DNA of 64,000 bases from Ariolimax columbianus (GCA_036924085.1 JAVGWX010000004.1:37794293-37858292), one strand, 5' to 3'. Counted from the stretch's first letter, positions 46,111-59,094 are shown. The notes: a model not told the origin generated them from the letters alone. Numbers and translations: made by a program.

Positions 46111-46304
46111 CTTCCTCACTTTAATCAAAATCACCGCGCAAGTCACCTATTTCAGCGTATAAAGCAAGACTGTCTACACAACTGAACAAAGAGAGTGGTT
46201 GTCCTTTCATGTGATGGACAAACGAACATATGCAAAACACGCAATTCGTTTCAAATATCCAATGTGACATTTGATTCAAAAAGGGAAGTAAATCAGATTC
46301 AAAA

Positions 46305-47660
46305 AATTTTTGACCGGTGAGTTTAACGAGCATAGTCTGTAAATTGTTAAAATCAAATATCAAAGAAAACATTGAAATGCATCTAGACATGTTTAATCTA
46401 ATCAGAAATAGTCACCATGGGCTTACTAGATGGAGATCGTGCTTAACAAATCTGTTGGTGTTCTTGGAGAGGGTTACTAAAATGATAAATTGGGGGGGGG
46501 GGGGGGAGTGGATGATATTTATCTAGATTTTGCAAAGGCTTTTGATAGAGTAACTCATTGAAGATTATTGAAAAAAATCACTTGGAATAGGTAGGAATGT
46601 TGCCGAATGTATTGAAAGTTGGTTAACGGGAAGAAGGCAAAGAGTGAGCATAAATAAGGAGTACTTTGAGTGGTGTGAAGTAAAAAGTGAAGTGCCACAA
46701 GGCTCGGTTTTGGGACCAATATTGTTCTTGATATATATAAACGATTTTGACATTGATATGGAATCCATGATTGAAAAAACGACACAAAACTCATCTAAAG
46801 CAGAAATGGATATATTGAGGTCGAATTCAGATAAAATTCGAAATTGGTCTGGGAGATGGCAAATTGAGTTTAATATAGATAAATGTACAGTCATCTATAT
46901 GAATAGATCCAATATGGAATATAATTACAGTATGAGCGAGAGCAATATTATAATGATATATAAGCAAAGGGACCCCAGGTTATAATAGAGCATACAGGTA
47001 AAGTGAGTGAGCAAGTCCAGTTAGCAGTGAATAAGGCAAATGCAATGTTAGGTATGATAAAAAGAAATATTAAACATAGGAGTAAGGAAGTGATTGTCAA
47101 ACTGTATAAAGCATTAGTTAGACATAGATTGAAGTACTGTGTACAGATGTGGAGTCCTTATCGTAGAGGAGATATAAACATGCTGGAAAGGATACAAAGA
47201 AGAGCGACAAAACTGATAGTGGGATTCAAGAATTACAGTTATGAGGAAAGACTCAGAAAAACCGGCGTATAGCGTCTAGAAAAAAGAAGAAATCGAGGTG
47301 ACAATACATGTTTATAAGATAATCATAGGAAAGGTTAAATTAGACCATAACAAGTTATTCCAAATACAACCACCAACGAGAACAAGAGGGCACAGATACA
47401 TATTAATTAAAGAAAGGTCCAGATTGGATATTAAGAAATATCTTTTTTAGTCAGAGTGATGAATGCTTGGAATGCATTGCCCCAGGAGGTAGTGAATGCA
47501 GGGTCTGTTAATGCATTTATAGATTGCATGCGCATAGCTTTTAGAGCAGGTTAATGGAAATGTAACTGGTTGTATACAGATTCTGATGACGTCTAAACCA
47601 GTATAAAAACGTTAAGTTAAGTTAAGTTAAATTAAGTTAAGTAAAGTTAAGTTAATTAAG
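46305..47660 (+). mobile_element. 5'-truncated CR1/Jockey-like LINE, inactivated
   Basis: RT motifs in order: SLTSIVCKLLKSNIKENIE, SCLTNLLVFLERVTK, DFAKAFDRVTH (near 46535) and [20 protein letters not shown] (46680-46745). The expected FADD active-site block is missing. The frame goes directly to RNWSGRWQIEFNIDKCTVIY, then YKALVRHRLKYCVQMWSPY and LERIQRRATKLIVGF (47003-47272). A 15-bp poly-G run at 46493-46507 adds a frameshift. The 3' end is a (TTAAG)n tail at about 47608-47655. It lies head to head with SAMM50. Confidence 0.9.
47608..47655. repeat. (TTAAG)n tail
   Basis: Pentanucleotide repeats with minor variation at the LINE 3' end, the usual type of short tandem tail for such elements. 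Confidence 0.85.
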
Positions 47661-47965
47661 ACTTAGCCATGAGATATTTGGTTGATATGCTTATCGCTCT
47701 AGCCTACTATCCAGATCCATTTGAAATTTATTTCCCAATTTTTTTTTATGTTATACTATTCGTGGTGTCTTTTTGTGCGAAGATGTTTGAAAAATCGCAG
47801 CATACAACTACAGCGTCACCGTAGTTGACATTTATGCTCCGATGCTAAGATAGGCCACCGCCTCAACGGAACCATTTTTCAATCTGGGCCTGTTTCCAAA
47901 CATTTGCAATATTTCGCCTTTTTGCTCCAGTATGAAGTATACTTTTCTTTTTCTTCTTCTTCTGC

Positions 47966-48312
47966 GTTCATTCTCAATCTCCCGCCACCAAACCCAGAAA
48001 GGGCTTTAGTAGTAGAATGTAGTCCAGAGAACGGAATGCGTTGTGTCGTAGTTTACAGTTTGACTGTGATATTTGCACCTTTCAGTCCAACACGATTGAC
48101 TTCAGCAAGCATTTTTTTAGTACCGGGTTAGCATTTCCTCTTCGATCCCTTCTCCTTAGCCAGTCTGCCCTGCTGCAGCCTGTTATCCAGGATCACCGCG
48201 TCGAAGTGTAGAATTGTCTTGGCAGCTCTAGTTTGCTGGCCCTGACACTAGCAGTCAGCTATGGGTCGCTGACCACTGCAGCTCATGCGCTGCTCAGCAT
48301 CTTGATCCCATA
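47966..48312 (-). mobile_element. SINE family B
   Basis: A full-length copy, from gttcattctcaatctcccgc to the catgcgctgctcagcatc end, with the family core at 48080-48110. Confidence 0.85.
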
Positions 48313-48499
48313 TAGTTTTCTAAATGCGGTTAATTCATTTACAAAACAAGTGTATTTTCTAGTGGTTGATTATAATGACAACATTTTTAACATGATGAGG
48401 TTGCCAGTCCTAATCGCAACTTTCCTTAGTCACCTTTAACGATATGTTTGAAAATTAGCAGTGGCACTATCCTTTTCATCCTGACTACCACTAGCATTA

Positions 48500-48800
48500 C
48501 ACAACTACATGATGGCAGGTGCCGTCTCCGCTTCGAAGGTTGCCTGCAATGGACCTCCGATGTGCTTTATTTCTTGCCTTGATTGTACACTCCCACAGAA
48601 TGTTATTAGTCTATCTCTTGATGTTGCTCTCCCATTTATATCGCTGTCTTCTTTTCTTCTTGTCTGCCTATCTTCAACCTTTCCCTTCAGTATTGTTTTC
48701 AGCAGTGTATCGTGCCTATGTATATGTCCAAAATAGTTGTTCTGCCTGTATAGGAGGAGACAATAATGGCATTTTAAAAAACCAAAATAATTATATCGTT
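48500..48800 (-). mobile_element. LINE 3' fragment
   Basis: The minus frame encodes NNYFGHIHRHDTLLKTILKG, RKEDSDINGRATS and GPLQATFEAETAPAIM, typical of the C-terminus of an RTE-like LINE. Confidence 0.75.
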
Positions 48801-49887
48801 TATCTCCCGTTCTGACCGAGCGGTGCGTATAGAACAAAAAGCTCTGATTTTCGAAGCACACGAAAAATCATTCGCAACTTAATCGATATATACCGGGTAT
48901 TTCAGTTTACCAAGTTGTAAAATCATTACCTGACTCTGCCCTGATTTAGAAAAGGCAATAAGTATCGAGGAAGGGAACCAGTTGGCTCATATCCTAAAGC
49001 AATACAATAGTGCGCTTAGGCGACCAAGGCCCGTCGCCTCGAATGACCATGTCCATAACCACGTCTGATAGCCGCGTCCCAGGCGGTCTGCACTTCTGTT
49101 GAGAAGGTGGGGATCTGTTTTAGCCAGGTGTTGCGAGGGCGGCCCCGAGGACATATCCAGGATGAACACGGCTTTTTTCTGTAACTCGCCCCCAAATCCT
49201 GTTGGAGCATCTCGTGGACTGGGACGTCCCGGGAAAATCGAACAATTTGACCGAAGAGGGAGAGACAATGCCTGCAAGTTGAGTAGGTCGAACTACTTCA
49301 CTGTTGAAAATCATGTCATGCCAGACGATCCCGAGGATCCACCTCTGGTTGCGCAGGTGGAAGGCCTCAAGACGCTGCCGGTTCTACTGTAGTAATGTCC
49401 TGGACTCGGAGCCGTACAGGAGAAATGGTACAAAGGAGGAGTAAATATGAAGCCTGGATTCCAGGGAGAGCCTTTGCTAAGACCAGACTCTGCGGAACGA
49501 GTGCATGGATGAAGCTGCTAAGCCCATCCTATAGGCAATGTCGTGCCTGATGCGTGCGTCAGACAGATGTCTGCTGCCTAGGTATACGAATTCATCACTG
49601 GCTGCAACAGGGTTGTCGTTCACGGTGATGCTCAGCCAGCGTGGCCTCTGCTGAGGTTTTGGATGTTCGTCTTCGTCCAGGAAATGTGCAAGCCTAGGTG
49701 GGTAGCTGATCGATCCAGTGCCTAGTGGGCCACCAGGGCCTGAGAATCGTATCCCGGTATGATAACGTCATCAGCGTAGACGAGATCGGTTACCTGGGAG
49801 TCACCGACGAGGACCCCAATGTTATGTGCAGAGGACTGTGAGGATCCAGTCCATGGCGTGGCAGAAAAGTGCAGGGACGAGGACGCA

Positions 49888-50445
49888 GCCCTGTCAGACA
49901 CCAGATGATGAAGGGAACTCCTCTGTGAGATCCCACCCTGTCAGACACCAGATGATGAAGGGAACTCTGTGAGATCCCACCCTGTCAGACACCAGATGAT
50001 GAAGGGAACTCCTCTGTGAGATCCCACCCTGTCAGACACCAGATGAAGAAGGGAACTCCTCTGTGAGATCGCGCCCTGTCAAACACCATATGATGAAGTG
50101 AACTTCTCTGTGAGATCGCGCCCTGTCAGACACCAGATGATGAAGGGAACTCCTCTGTGAGATCCCACCCTGTCAGACACCATATGATGAAGGGAACTCC
50201 TCTGTGAGATCGCGCCCTGTCAGACACCATATGATGAAGTGAACTTCTCTTTGAGATCGCGCCCTGTCAGACACCAGATGATGAAGGGAACTCCTCTGTG
50301 AGATCCCACCCTGTCAGACACCATATGATGAAGGGAACTCCTCTGTGAGATCCCATCCTGTCAGACACCAGATGATGAAGGGAACTCCTCTGTGAGTTAG
50401 CGCCCTGTCAAACACCATATGATGAAGGGAACTCTGTGAGATCGC
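49888..50445. repeat. 47-bp minisatellite inside a LINE RT frame, about 12 copies
   Basis: The unit is gatcccaccctgtcagacac cagatgatgaagggaactcc tctgtga. Variants have gatcgcgcc and catatgatgaag, and some units are 44 bp. It corresponds to the LINE segment coding LTEEFPSSSGV on the minus strand. Confidence 0.95.
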
Positions 50446-51439
50446 GCCCGAGCCGAATTTTGGCGCTGGTGTGACTATGAAGCTCCTCAATTAGGGTCCA
50501 CAGGGTGGATGGGATACCCACGTATTGAAGGGCCTTTCACATGGCGCGTCTGTACAAAGAATCGAAGGCACCTCGTCGGTCAACGTAGACAACGTGGACA
50601 GGGCGGTTAAACTCGCGATGCTGTTCTGTGAGGAGGTGGAAGGCGAGAAGGGCGTCAATAGGGGAGCAAGAAGCTGTGAACCCTGACTGTTGGGGGCGAC
50701 GATGCCTCATTAAGAGGGGCTGCAGTCTGGAGAGGAGCACATGTGCGAAGACCTCGCCGGGGACGGAGAATAGGGTAATCGTCGCATTCCAGACGGTAGC
50801 CCTTTCCCTTGTATAAGGGAATTAGTATTCAGTCGCGCCATGCCGCGGGCACTTGGTCAGTGTTCCACATCGTTGCGCAGAGTTGGTGCAGGGTGGTGGT
50901 CATCAAGTCTAGGATGATGGTCATCGGGTTTAGGGTGGTGGTCGTCGAGTCCAGGGTGGTGATCATTGGGTCCAGGGCGTACTTTAAAAGATCAGGGTAA
51001 AATTGTCGGGATCCGCAGCTCTTTCAGTTTTTCTATTTATGCCTTAACCTCAGTAATGGTAGGAGCGTCAAGGCTGGTGTCAGCGTCAGTCGCTGCTGTG
51101 AGAGACTCACGGAGTAGATATGGCGAGTGGGTGGCGGGAGGGTAGTTCAATGCTGCGTTGTAATGTTCGACCCACCTGCCAGCTATTTCCTATCTTGGGG
51201 TGCAGGGGGATCCATCGGACTTATTCCGGCATTGAGGTGTGCGGGAGGAACGTGTGGAGCAATCAGAGCTGAGAGCTGTTTATTGCACGGTATGTTGCTC
51301 TCATGTCGTTGCGCACTAGACCTTCCTCGGTGCTGTCTGCTGTGTAATTGTAATGATATTCAAGATCCTTCTCGGCGGCTACCCGGAATTTGTTTTGTAG
51401 GCGTCGCCGTTACGGGTGGTCACCCCTGCCCTTGTTGGA

Positions 51440-54400
51440 CTCTTTTCCTCTAGGATTGTTAGGGTGGACACTGTCAGCCAGGGTTTGCTCTAGGATTGTT
51501 AGGGTGGACACTGTCAGCCAGGGTTTCCTCTAGGATTGTTAGGGTGGACACTGTCAGCCAGGGTTTCCTCTAGGATTGTTAGGGTGGACACTGTCAGCCA
51601 GGGTTTGCTCTAGGATTGTTAGGGTGGACACTGTGAGCCAGGGTTTCCTCTAGGATTGTTAGGGGGGACACTGTCAGCCAGGGTTTCCTCTAGGATTGTT
51701 AGGGTGGACACTGTCAGCCAGGGTTTCCTCTAGGATTGACACTGTCAGTCAGGGTTTCCTCTACGATTGTTAGGGTGGACACTGTGAGCCAGGGTTTCCT
51801 CTAGGATGGTTAGGGTGGACACTGTCAGCCAGGGTTTCCTCTAGGATTGTTAGGGTGGACACTGTCAGCCAGGGTTTCCTCTAGGATTGTTAGGGTGGAC
51901 ACTGTCAGCCAGGATTTCCTCTAGGATTGTTAGGGTGGACACTGTGAGCCAGGGTTTCCTCTAGGATTGTTAGGGGGGACACTGTCAGCCAGGGTTTCCT
52001 CTAGGATTGTTAGGGTGGACACTGTCAGCCAGGGTTTCCTCTAGGATTGACACTGTCAGTCAGGGTTTCCTCTACGATTGTTAGGGTGGACACTGTGAGC
52101 CAGGGTTTCCTCTAGGATGGTTAGGGTGGACACTGTGAGCCAGGGTTTCCTCTAGGATGGTTAGGGTGGACACTGTCAGCCAGGGTTTCCTCTAGGATTG
52201 TTAGGGTGGACACTGTCAGCCAGGGTTTCCTCTAGGATTGTTAGGGTGGACACTGTGAGCCAGGGTTTCCTCTACGATTGTTAGGGTGGACACTGTCAGC
52301 CAGGGTTTCCTCTAGGATTGTTAGGGTGGACACCGTCAGCCAGGGTTTCCTCTAGGATTGTTAGCATGGACACTGTCAGCCAGGGTTTCCTCTAGGATTG
52401 TTAGGGTGGACACTGTCAGCCAGAGTTTCCTCTAGGATTGTTAGGGTGGACACTGTCAGCCAGGGTTTCCTCTAGGATTGACACTGTCAGTCAGGGTTTC
52501 CTCTAGGATTGTTAGGGTGGACACTGTGAGCCAGGGTTTCCTCTAGGATTTTTAGGGTGGACACTGTGAGCCAGGGTTTCCTCTAGTATGGTTAGGGTGG
52601 ACACTGTCAGCCAGGGTTTCCTCTAGGATTGTTAGGGTGGACACTGTCAGCCAGGGTTTCCTCTAGGATTGTTAGGGTGGACACTGTGAGCCAGGGTTTC
52701 CTCTACGATTGTTAGGGTGGACACTGTCAGCCAGGGTTTCCTCTAGGATTGTTAGGGTGGACACTGTCAGCCAGAGTTTCCTCTAGGATTGTTAGGGTGG
52801 ACACTGTCAGCCAGGGTTTCCTCTAGGATTGACACTGTCAGTCCGGGTTTCCTCTAGCATTATTAGGGTGGACATCGTCAGCCAGAGTTTCCTCTAGGAT
52901 TGTTAGCGTGGACACTGTCAGCCAGGGTTTCCTCTAGGATTGTTAGGGTGGACACTGTCAGCCAGGGTTTGCTCTAGGATTGTTAGGGTGGACACTGTGA
53001 GCCAGGGTTTCCTCTAGGATTGTTAGGGGGGACACTGTCAGCCAGGGTTTCCTCTAGGATTGTTAGGGTGGACACTGTCAGCCAGGGTTTCCTCTAGGAT
53101 TGACACTGTCAGTCAGGGTTTCCTCTACGATTGTTAGGGTGGACACTGTGAGCCAGGGTTTCCTCTAGGATGGTTAGGGTGGACACTGTCAGCCAGGGTT
53201 TCCTCTAGGATTGTTAGGGTGGACACTGTCAGCCAGGGTTTCCTCTAGGATTGTTAGGGTGGACACTGTCAGCCAGGATTTCCTCTAGGATTGTTAGGGT
53301 GGACACTGTGAGCCAGGGTTTCCTCTAGGATTGTTAGGGGGGACACTGTCAGCCAGGGTTTCCTCTAGGATTGTTAGGGTGGACACTGTCAGCCAGGGTT
53401 TCCTCTAGGATTGACACTGTCAGTCAGGGTTTCCTCTACGATTGTTAGGGTGGACACTGTGAGCCAGGGTTTCCTCTAGGATGGTTAGGGTGGACACTGT
53501 GAGCCAGGGTTTCCTCTAGGATGGTTAGGGTGGACACTGTCAGCCAGGGTTTCCTCTAGGATTGTTAGGGTGGACACTGTCAGCCAGGGTTTCCTCTAGG
53601 ATTGTTAGGGTGGACACTGTGAGCCAGGGTTTCCTCTACGATTGTTAGGGTGGACACTGTCAGCCAGGGTTTCCTCTAGGATTGTTAGGGTGGACACCGT
53701 CAGCCAGGGTTTCCTCTAGGATTGTTAGCATGGACACTGTCAGCCAGGGTTTCCTCTAGGATTGTTAGGGTGGACACTGTCAGCCAGAGTTTCCTCTAGG
53801 ATTGTTAGGGTGGACACTGTCAGCCAGGGTTTCCTCTAGGATTGACACTGTCAGTCAGGGTTTCCTCTAGGATTGTTAGGGTGGACACTGTGAGCCAGGG
53901 TTTCCTCTAGGATTTTTAGGGTGGACACTGTGAGCCAGGGTTTCCTCTAGTATGGTTAGGGTGGACACTGTCAGCCAGGGTTTCCTCTAGGATTGTTAGG
54001 GTGGACACTGTCAGCCAGGGTTTCCTCTAGGATTGTTAGGGTGGACACTGTGAGCCAGGGTTTCCTCTACGATTGTTAGGGTGGACACTGTCAGCCAGGG
54101 TTTCCTCTAGGATTGTTAGGGTGGACACTGTCAGCCAGAGTTTCCTCTAGGATTGTTAGGGTGGACACTGTCAGCCAGGGTTTCCTCTAGGATTGACACT
54201 GTCAGTCCGGGTTTCCTCTAGCATTATTAGGGTGGACATCGTCAGCCAGAGTTTCCTCTAGGATTGTTAGCGTGGACACTGTCAGCCAGGGTTTCCTCTA
54301 TAATTGTTAGTGTGGACACTGTGAGCCAGGATTTCCTCTAGGATTGTTATGGTGGACACTGTCAGCCAGGGTTTCCTCTAGGATGGTTAGGGTGGACACT

Positions 54401-54595
54401 GTCAGCCAGGATTTCCTCTAGGATGGTTAGGGTGGACACTGTCAGTCAGGGTTTCCTCTAGGATTGTTAGGGTGGACACTGTCAGTCAGAATTTCTTCTA
54501 GGATTGTTAGGGTGGACACTGTCAGTCAGGGTTTCCTCTAGGATTGACACCGTCAGCCAGGGTTTCCTCTAGAGTGGACACTGTCAGCCAAGGTT
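51440..54595. repeat. 40-bp minisatellite, about 80 copies, with a 1364-bp higher-order period
   Basis: The unit is tctaggattgttagggtgga cactgtcagccagggtttcc (40 bp). Some units are 31 bp, lacking nine bases. The short units at 51721, 52032, 52463 and 52814 recur at 53085, 53396, 53827 and 54178, always 1364 bp apart. The minus-strand unit reads WLTVSTLTILEET, continuous with the LINE linker at 54590. Confidence 0.97.
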
Positions 54596-55150
54596 CCTGA
54601 ATGTTCTTCCTATGACCTAGAACTGTGTCGGCAACTTCGTGGATGGCCTGGGCAACGATGGGCCAGGCAGATCTAGGGTCATCAGGAAGAGTACCCAGAG
54701 AGGTGAATTTGCTGTCTATCGATGCGGCATATTGGGCTGCCAGACTAGTGTTGGTACACAGGGATTTATGTCGTATCTGGCAACTGAAACAGTCTTTTTC
54801 TGGTATCTTGGCCACACTAACTACGAGGAGAAGATTGTCAGTGCTGGCAGTGGTCTCGGCTCCACAGTGACCTTGTACTATTTGATGAGTCCTGGGTTTC
54901 TAGACATGATATGGTCCAGGTCCATTCTGGTCCTATGATCATTTGAGATCCATGTGAACCGGTGGGATGCCTTCAGTTTGGACCAGGTGCCTGCTATCTG
55001 GATGCCAAAAGAGGCACAGAAGAAGAGGAATATGACCGTGTTGTCGTTTGGCGTTCCACACCGTATGGGCCCCTCGATGAGCTCCAGGCACTTGCGGTCA
55101 GTTAAGGGGGTGGGGTTGAAGTCACCGAGGATAACAAGCTCGTCGTGAGG

Positions 55151-56165
55151 AGGAGCTGTCTGGTTGGTGGAGTGCAGTTAATGTATTTAAGTTACATAAA
55201 AAGATTTTTTTTAAAGACATACCACCTAACTGAAAATAATAATTCAAGGAAAGGTGGACGGCAAACGTGACAAAGTTTAGCAAAGATGTAAGTGGAAGTA
55301 TAACATCAACAGACGAACAAAAGAAAGCCTGGCAGAACTGACCCCATTTATTCATGCTTGTACACATTAGTTGTTGCTTTTATTATTCCTCACGTTTTAG
55401 CTGCGCATTGTCCGTTAAGTAGCTGCTTTGACTTCTCTAATAGATATGTTATTCTGGGTCCCATCTGCTAGAGTAGAGATTGTTCGTCTTGTAGGATTCG
55501 TTGTCCTTGAAACTTCTTTTTCCTCGCAGCAAACTAACACGAGTCGTACGTTCCTGGGAAAAGATGTCGAGTAAACATGTTCGCTCTATATCTTTTTTCT
55601 TTTTAAATCTCAATTAATCTCTACTATATCGTCGTTCCTCTTTCTCTTTTTCTCTTCGTTCGTTAGCATCAATCTGTTTGTTGATTTCAGCTAATTTGTG
55701 AGTATACATATGTCTGTCCTCCGTTTATATTTATTTACATGTATTCTTTCATATCTTTTCCTGTTTATTTTACACTCCAGCCGGAGTATAGATGACGGCT
55801 ACTCAAATCTCGACATCTAACGTATTTTTCAGGTCGATTGAAAGAGTAAACATACTCACAGCTGGCAGTCAACAACAATAATAACAACAACAACAACAAT
55901 AACCGCTACTGTTGACCTTCTTCGGGAATAAAAAAATCGACAGCGCCGTACGTGCTTTTGTACTAGGGGTTTAAATAGCAATTTGGTCTACATGGTGAGG
56001 TTGTTAGCGCCATGTACAGCTTCTCTTTATTCGCCAATAACAATCTACATGTTTTGGTGTAGTAGATATGTCCTGTTTTGTCAAATAGCGCTTACTCCCC
56101 TGGGATCTGAAGGATTTTTATTTATTGGTATATGAAAGTACAAATACGCGTGTTTGTATGTGTGC
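55151..56165. other. No recognised gene
   Basis: There is a short (AAC)n tract near 55875-55902. No exon, RNA or family repeat is supported. Confidence 0.5.
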
Positions 56166-56176
56166 ATGTATGCATG

Positions 56177-56182
56177 TATATT

Positions 56183-56252
<70 letters not shown>
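56177..56252. repeat. (AT)n microsatellite
   Basis: About 75 bp of pure alternating AT. Confidence 0.97.
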
Positions 56253-56256
<4 letters not shown>

Positions 56257-56344
56257 CATACATACGTACACACATATATACACACATATACATAGATACA
56301 TACATACATAAATAAATAAATTTTAAAAAAATAAAAATTTAAAA

Positions 56345-57350
56345 ATACATACATACATACATACATACATACATACATACATACATACATACATACATAC
56401 ATACATACATACATACATACATACATACATACATACATACATACATACATACATACATACATACATACATACATACATACATACATACATACATACATAC
56501 ATACATACATACATACATACATACATACATACATACATACATACATACATACATACATACATACATACATACATACATACATACATACATACATACATAC
56601 ATACATACATACATACATACATACATACATACATACATACATACATACATACATACATACATACATACATACATACATACATACATACATACATACATAC
56701 ATACATACATACATACATACATACATACATACATACATACATACATACATACATACATACATACATACATACATACATACATACATACATACATACATAC
56801 ATACATACATACATACATACATACATACATACATACATACATACATACATACATACATACATACATACATACATACATACATACATACATACATACATAC
56901 ATACATACATACATACATACATACATACATACATACATACATACATACATACATACATACATACATACATACATACATACATACATACATACATACATAC
57001 ATACATACATACATACATACATACATACATACATACATACATACATACATACATACATACATACATACATACATACATTCATACATACATACATACATAC
57101 ATACATACATACATACATACATACATACATACATACATACATACATACATACATACATACATACATACATACATACATACATACACACATACACACATAC
57201 ACACATACACACATACACACATACACACATACACACATACATACACACGCACGCACGCACACACACACACACACATACACACATACACACATACACACAC
57301 ACATACACACACACGCACGCACGCACGCACGCACACACACACATACATAC
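56345..57350. repeat. (ATAC)n microsatellite passing into ACAC/ACGC repeats
   Basis: Near-perfect ATAC repeats run from about 56345 to 57184 with one substitution (attc near 57077). ATACACAC and ACGC variants continue to about 57350. The long minus-strand frames (MYVC repeats, up to 422 aa) are artefacts. Confidence 0.98.
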
Positions 57351-57559
57351 ATATGCCTGTGAACGTGGGCGTGTGTAAACATACACAGTCTTTTATTTGG
57401 GTTAATTCACCTCAATCTTACAAGACATTGCTCCGGCCCTCCCCGATTCGTACTGTGAAATATAACTTGTTTTTTCGCAGAAGACCAGATGCTCTTAACA
57501 CAGCTTTCGTTGCTTTCAGTCAGCCGTAACCTTTTGTTGTGTAAGAAGCTTAAATTTGA

Positions 57560-57905
57560 CTAACAGGGAGAGAAGATTTACTTCTGGCCAGGCAAAACAT
57601 ACTGATCATACGATGTTGATCAGGTTCAGGTGAACATACTGACCAAGACCCTTATTTCACTTCCAAGCAGTTCTCATTTGAAGCTGGGTGTTTCATGACA
57701 GTCTGGCTAACGAAGTGAGGATCGACACGATCTCCGTAGTAGTGAGTGACATGAGGACACAACCAAACATAGTATAACAAACTGAAGGACCCTGGTTCAC
57801 CTTCATCAGCACGACCGAGACTGAGAAAAGCTACTGCAATCCGCCATTTAACGTCATTTTCAGGACGCACAAACGAGTAGAATTACTGATTGTGGACATT
57901 AAACA
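57560..57905 (-). repeat. SINE-like repeat, family A (inverted)
   Basis: The reverse complement matches the other A copies, including the acaacaacg tail equivalent and the cacttccaagcagttc block. Confidence 0.7.
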
Positions 57906-58590
57906 ACAACAACGTCGTTTTCTTTCTTCTTCTTTTCGCATGTTGTCCTGCTTCTACCTTTCAGCGTCAGGTTACGAAGAATTTTTTTTACTGGGCCCTA
58001 GCATGTGCTTCGTACACGGGGGAGCTATACTGCTTCTCTTGTTTCTGTTATCCATATTGTTTGCGTGGTTGGCCATTGGCTTTGTATACATTGTATCTGT
58101 GTAGCATTGCTTTCTAAGAGATACTATCTGGTGTTTGACAACAACAACTATCTAATTTAAGATCGTACGGTACTTTAGCAATGCATTTCCGAAAATGAAC
58201 ATTCTTTACAGTAAAAGGCTCCACAAATTGTCGATTTGCATACCTCTGGAAGATTGCGACTAGCTAACTTGTTTTTAAAGACAGCTCTAGAAACACATTA
58301 AAACATATTTTTCACACTAATTCCTAATGTAAGTAAAACAGTCGTTTTCACAAAAGTTTTAATAGATGAAGTAGATGATGATGATAGAAACGGATGAAGA
58401 TGCGCTAGTCCTAACATTGCGAAATTTGTAAACGATGAAATTCGAAATTGTCAAGACATTGAGCTATGCCGTATGTTTTATAGAGATTTCCCCGTGTGGA
58501 TGACGAGAATAGGTCTACTTATACATTGAAAGGAATTGAAAGAAGAAGACAAAGAAGATGATGATAAAGATGAAAATGAAGAAGAAAAAG
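57906..58590. other. No supported gene
   Basis: The frame 57892-58104 contains a strongly hydrophobic stretch (ILLLLFLLSILFAWLAIGF) that could be a membrane helix. It has no recognised homologue or splice support, so it is not called. Confidence 0.4.
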
Positions 58591-58675
58591 CTCAGTTCAG
58601 TTCAAGTGCCATCTCTGCATCGAAGATCGACTGCTGTGAGTTTCCATTGTGAAGAAAAAGTGGAAAGTTTATAAA

Positions 58676-58745
58676 AATAATAATAATAATAATAAGAAGA
58701 AGAAGAAGACGAAGAAGAAGAAGAAAAACAACAACAACAACAAGA
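58676..58745. repeat. (AAT)n(AAG)n(AAC)n trinucleotide tract
   Basis: Three adjacent trinucleotide runs. They create an Asn/Lys-rich spurious frame. Confidence 0.9.
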
Positions 58746-59094
58746 AACAGTTGACTAGCTCTTACAGTGGAAGGTCTATGAGCGATGCTTTTCGAAATCT
58801 TCAGGGCACTCAACTCACAAAACTGCTCATTCCTGTTTTTCTGTTTTATCTGCTAGATGGAGACAACAGCTGGCTCACTCTGTGCTAAGTCAAGCTACTT
58901 CAGCTCATTACGTATTAATCACGCTTACAATATTCCACACCCCCCCCCCCCCTCCAACTGTCCCTAGTTATCCTGATCCAGCAGTTAACCGATATAAAAG
59001 TTGTACGAGCAGCATATATGATGTAAACATCCTATTTACTTGGGGGAACGAAATGAACTAGTTATATAATTTTTAAATACACACATTTTAAAAA

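Larger units (their letters stand above)
48990..55150 (-). mobile_element. LINE with endonuclease and RT remnants, enlarged by two minisatellites
   Basis: Read from 55150 leftwards: part of an apurinic-type endonuclease (LGDFNPTPLTDRKCLELI, GDFN at 55115-55126; then FTWISNDHRTRMDLDHIMSR). Next is a linker ending EPWLTVSTL (54590), where a 40-bp minisatellite begins. After it come RT parts: SGFTASCSPIDALLAFHLL and HVVYVDRRGAFDSLYR (50537-50740). A second minisatellite sits in the segment before QGCVLVPALFCHAMDW. The active site VYADDVII has YADD at 49767-49778. The C-terminus has RGRPRNTWLKQIP (49016-49210). There are many frame breaks. Without the two arrays the element is about 2.5 kb. It is probably one insertion, 5'-truncated inside the endonuclease. 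Confidence 0.85.

Noticed and set aside
51440..54595. TTAGGG within each minisatellite unit, as a possible interstitial telomere
   Set aside because: The hexamer occurs once per 40-bp unit and not in tandem. The unit is explained by LINE coding sequence.
56118..57386. 422-aa, 347-aa and 251-aa MYVC-repeat frames
   Set aside because: Pure translation of (ATAC)n in several frames; not a protein gene.
57892..58104. 70-aa hydrophobic frame
   Set aside because: A short frame with no splice signals or recognised homology; hydrophobic runs are common in T-rich DNA.
58649..58888. Asn/Lys-rich 79-aa frame
   Set aside because: Generated by trinucleotide runs.
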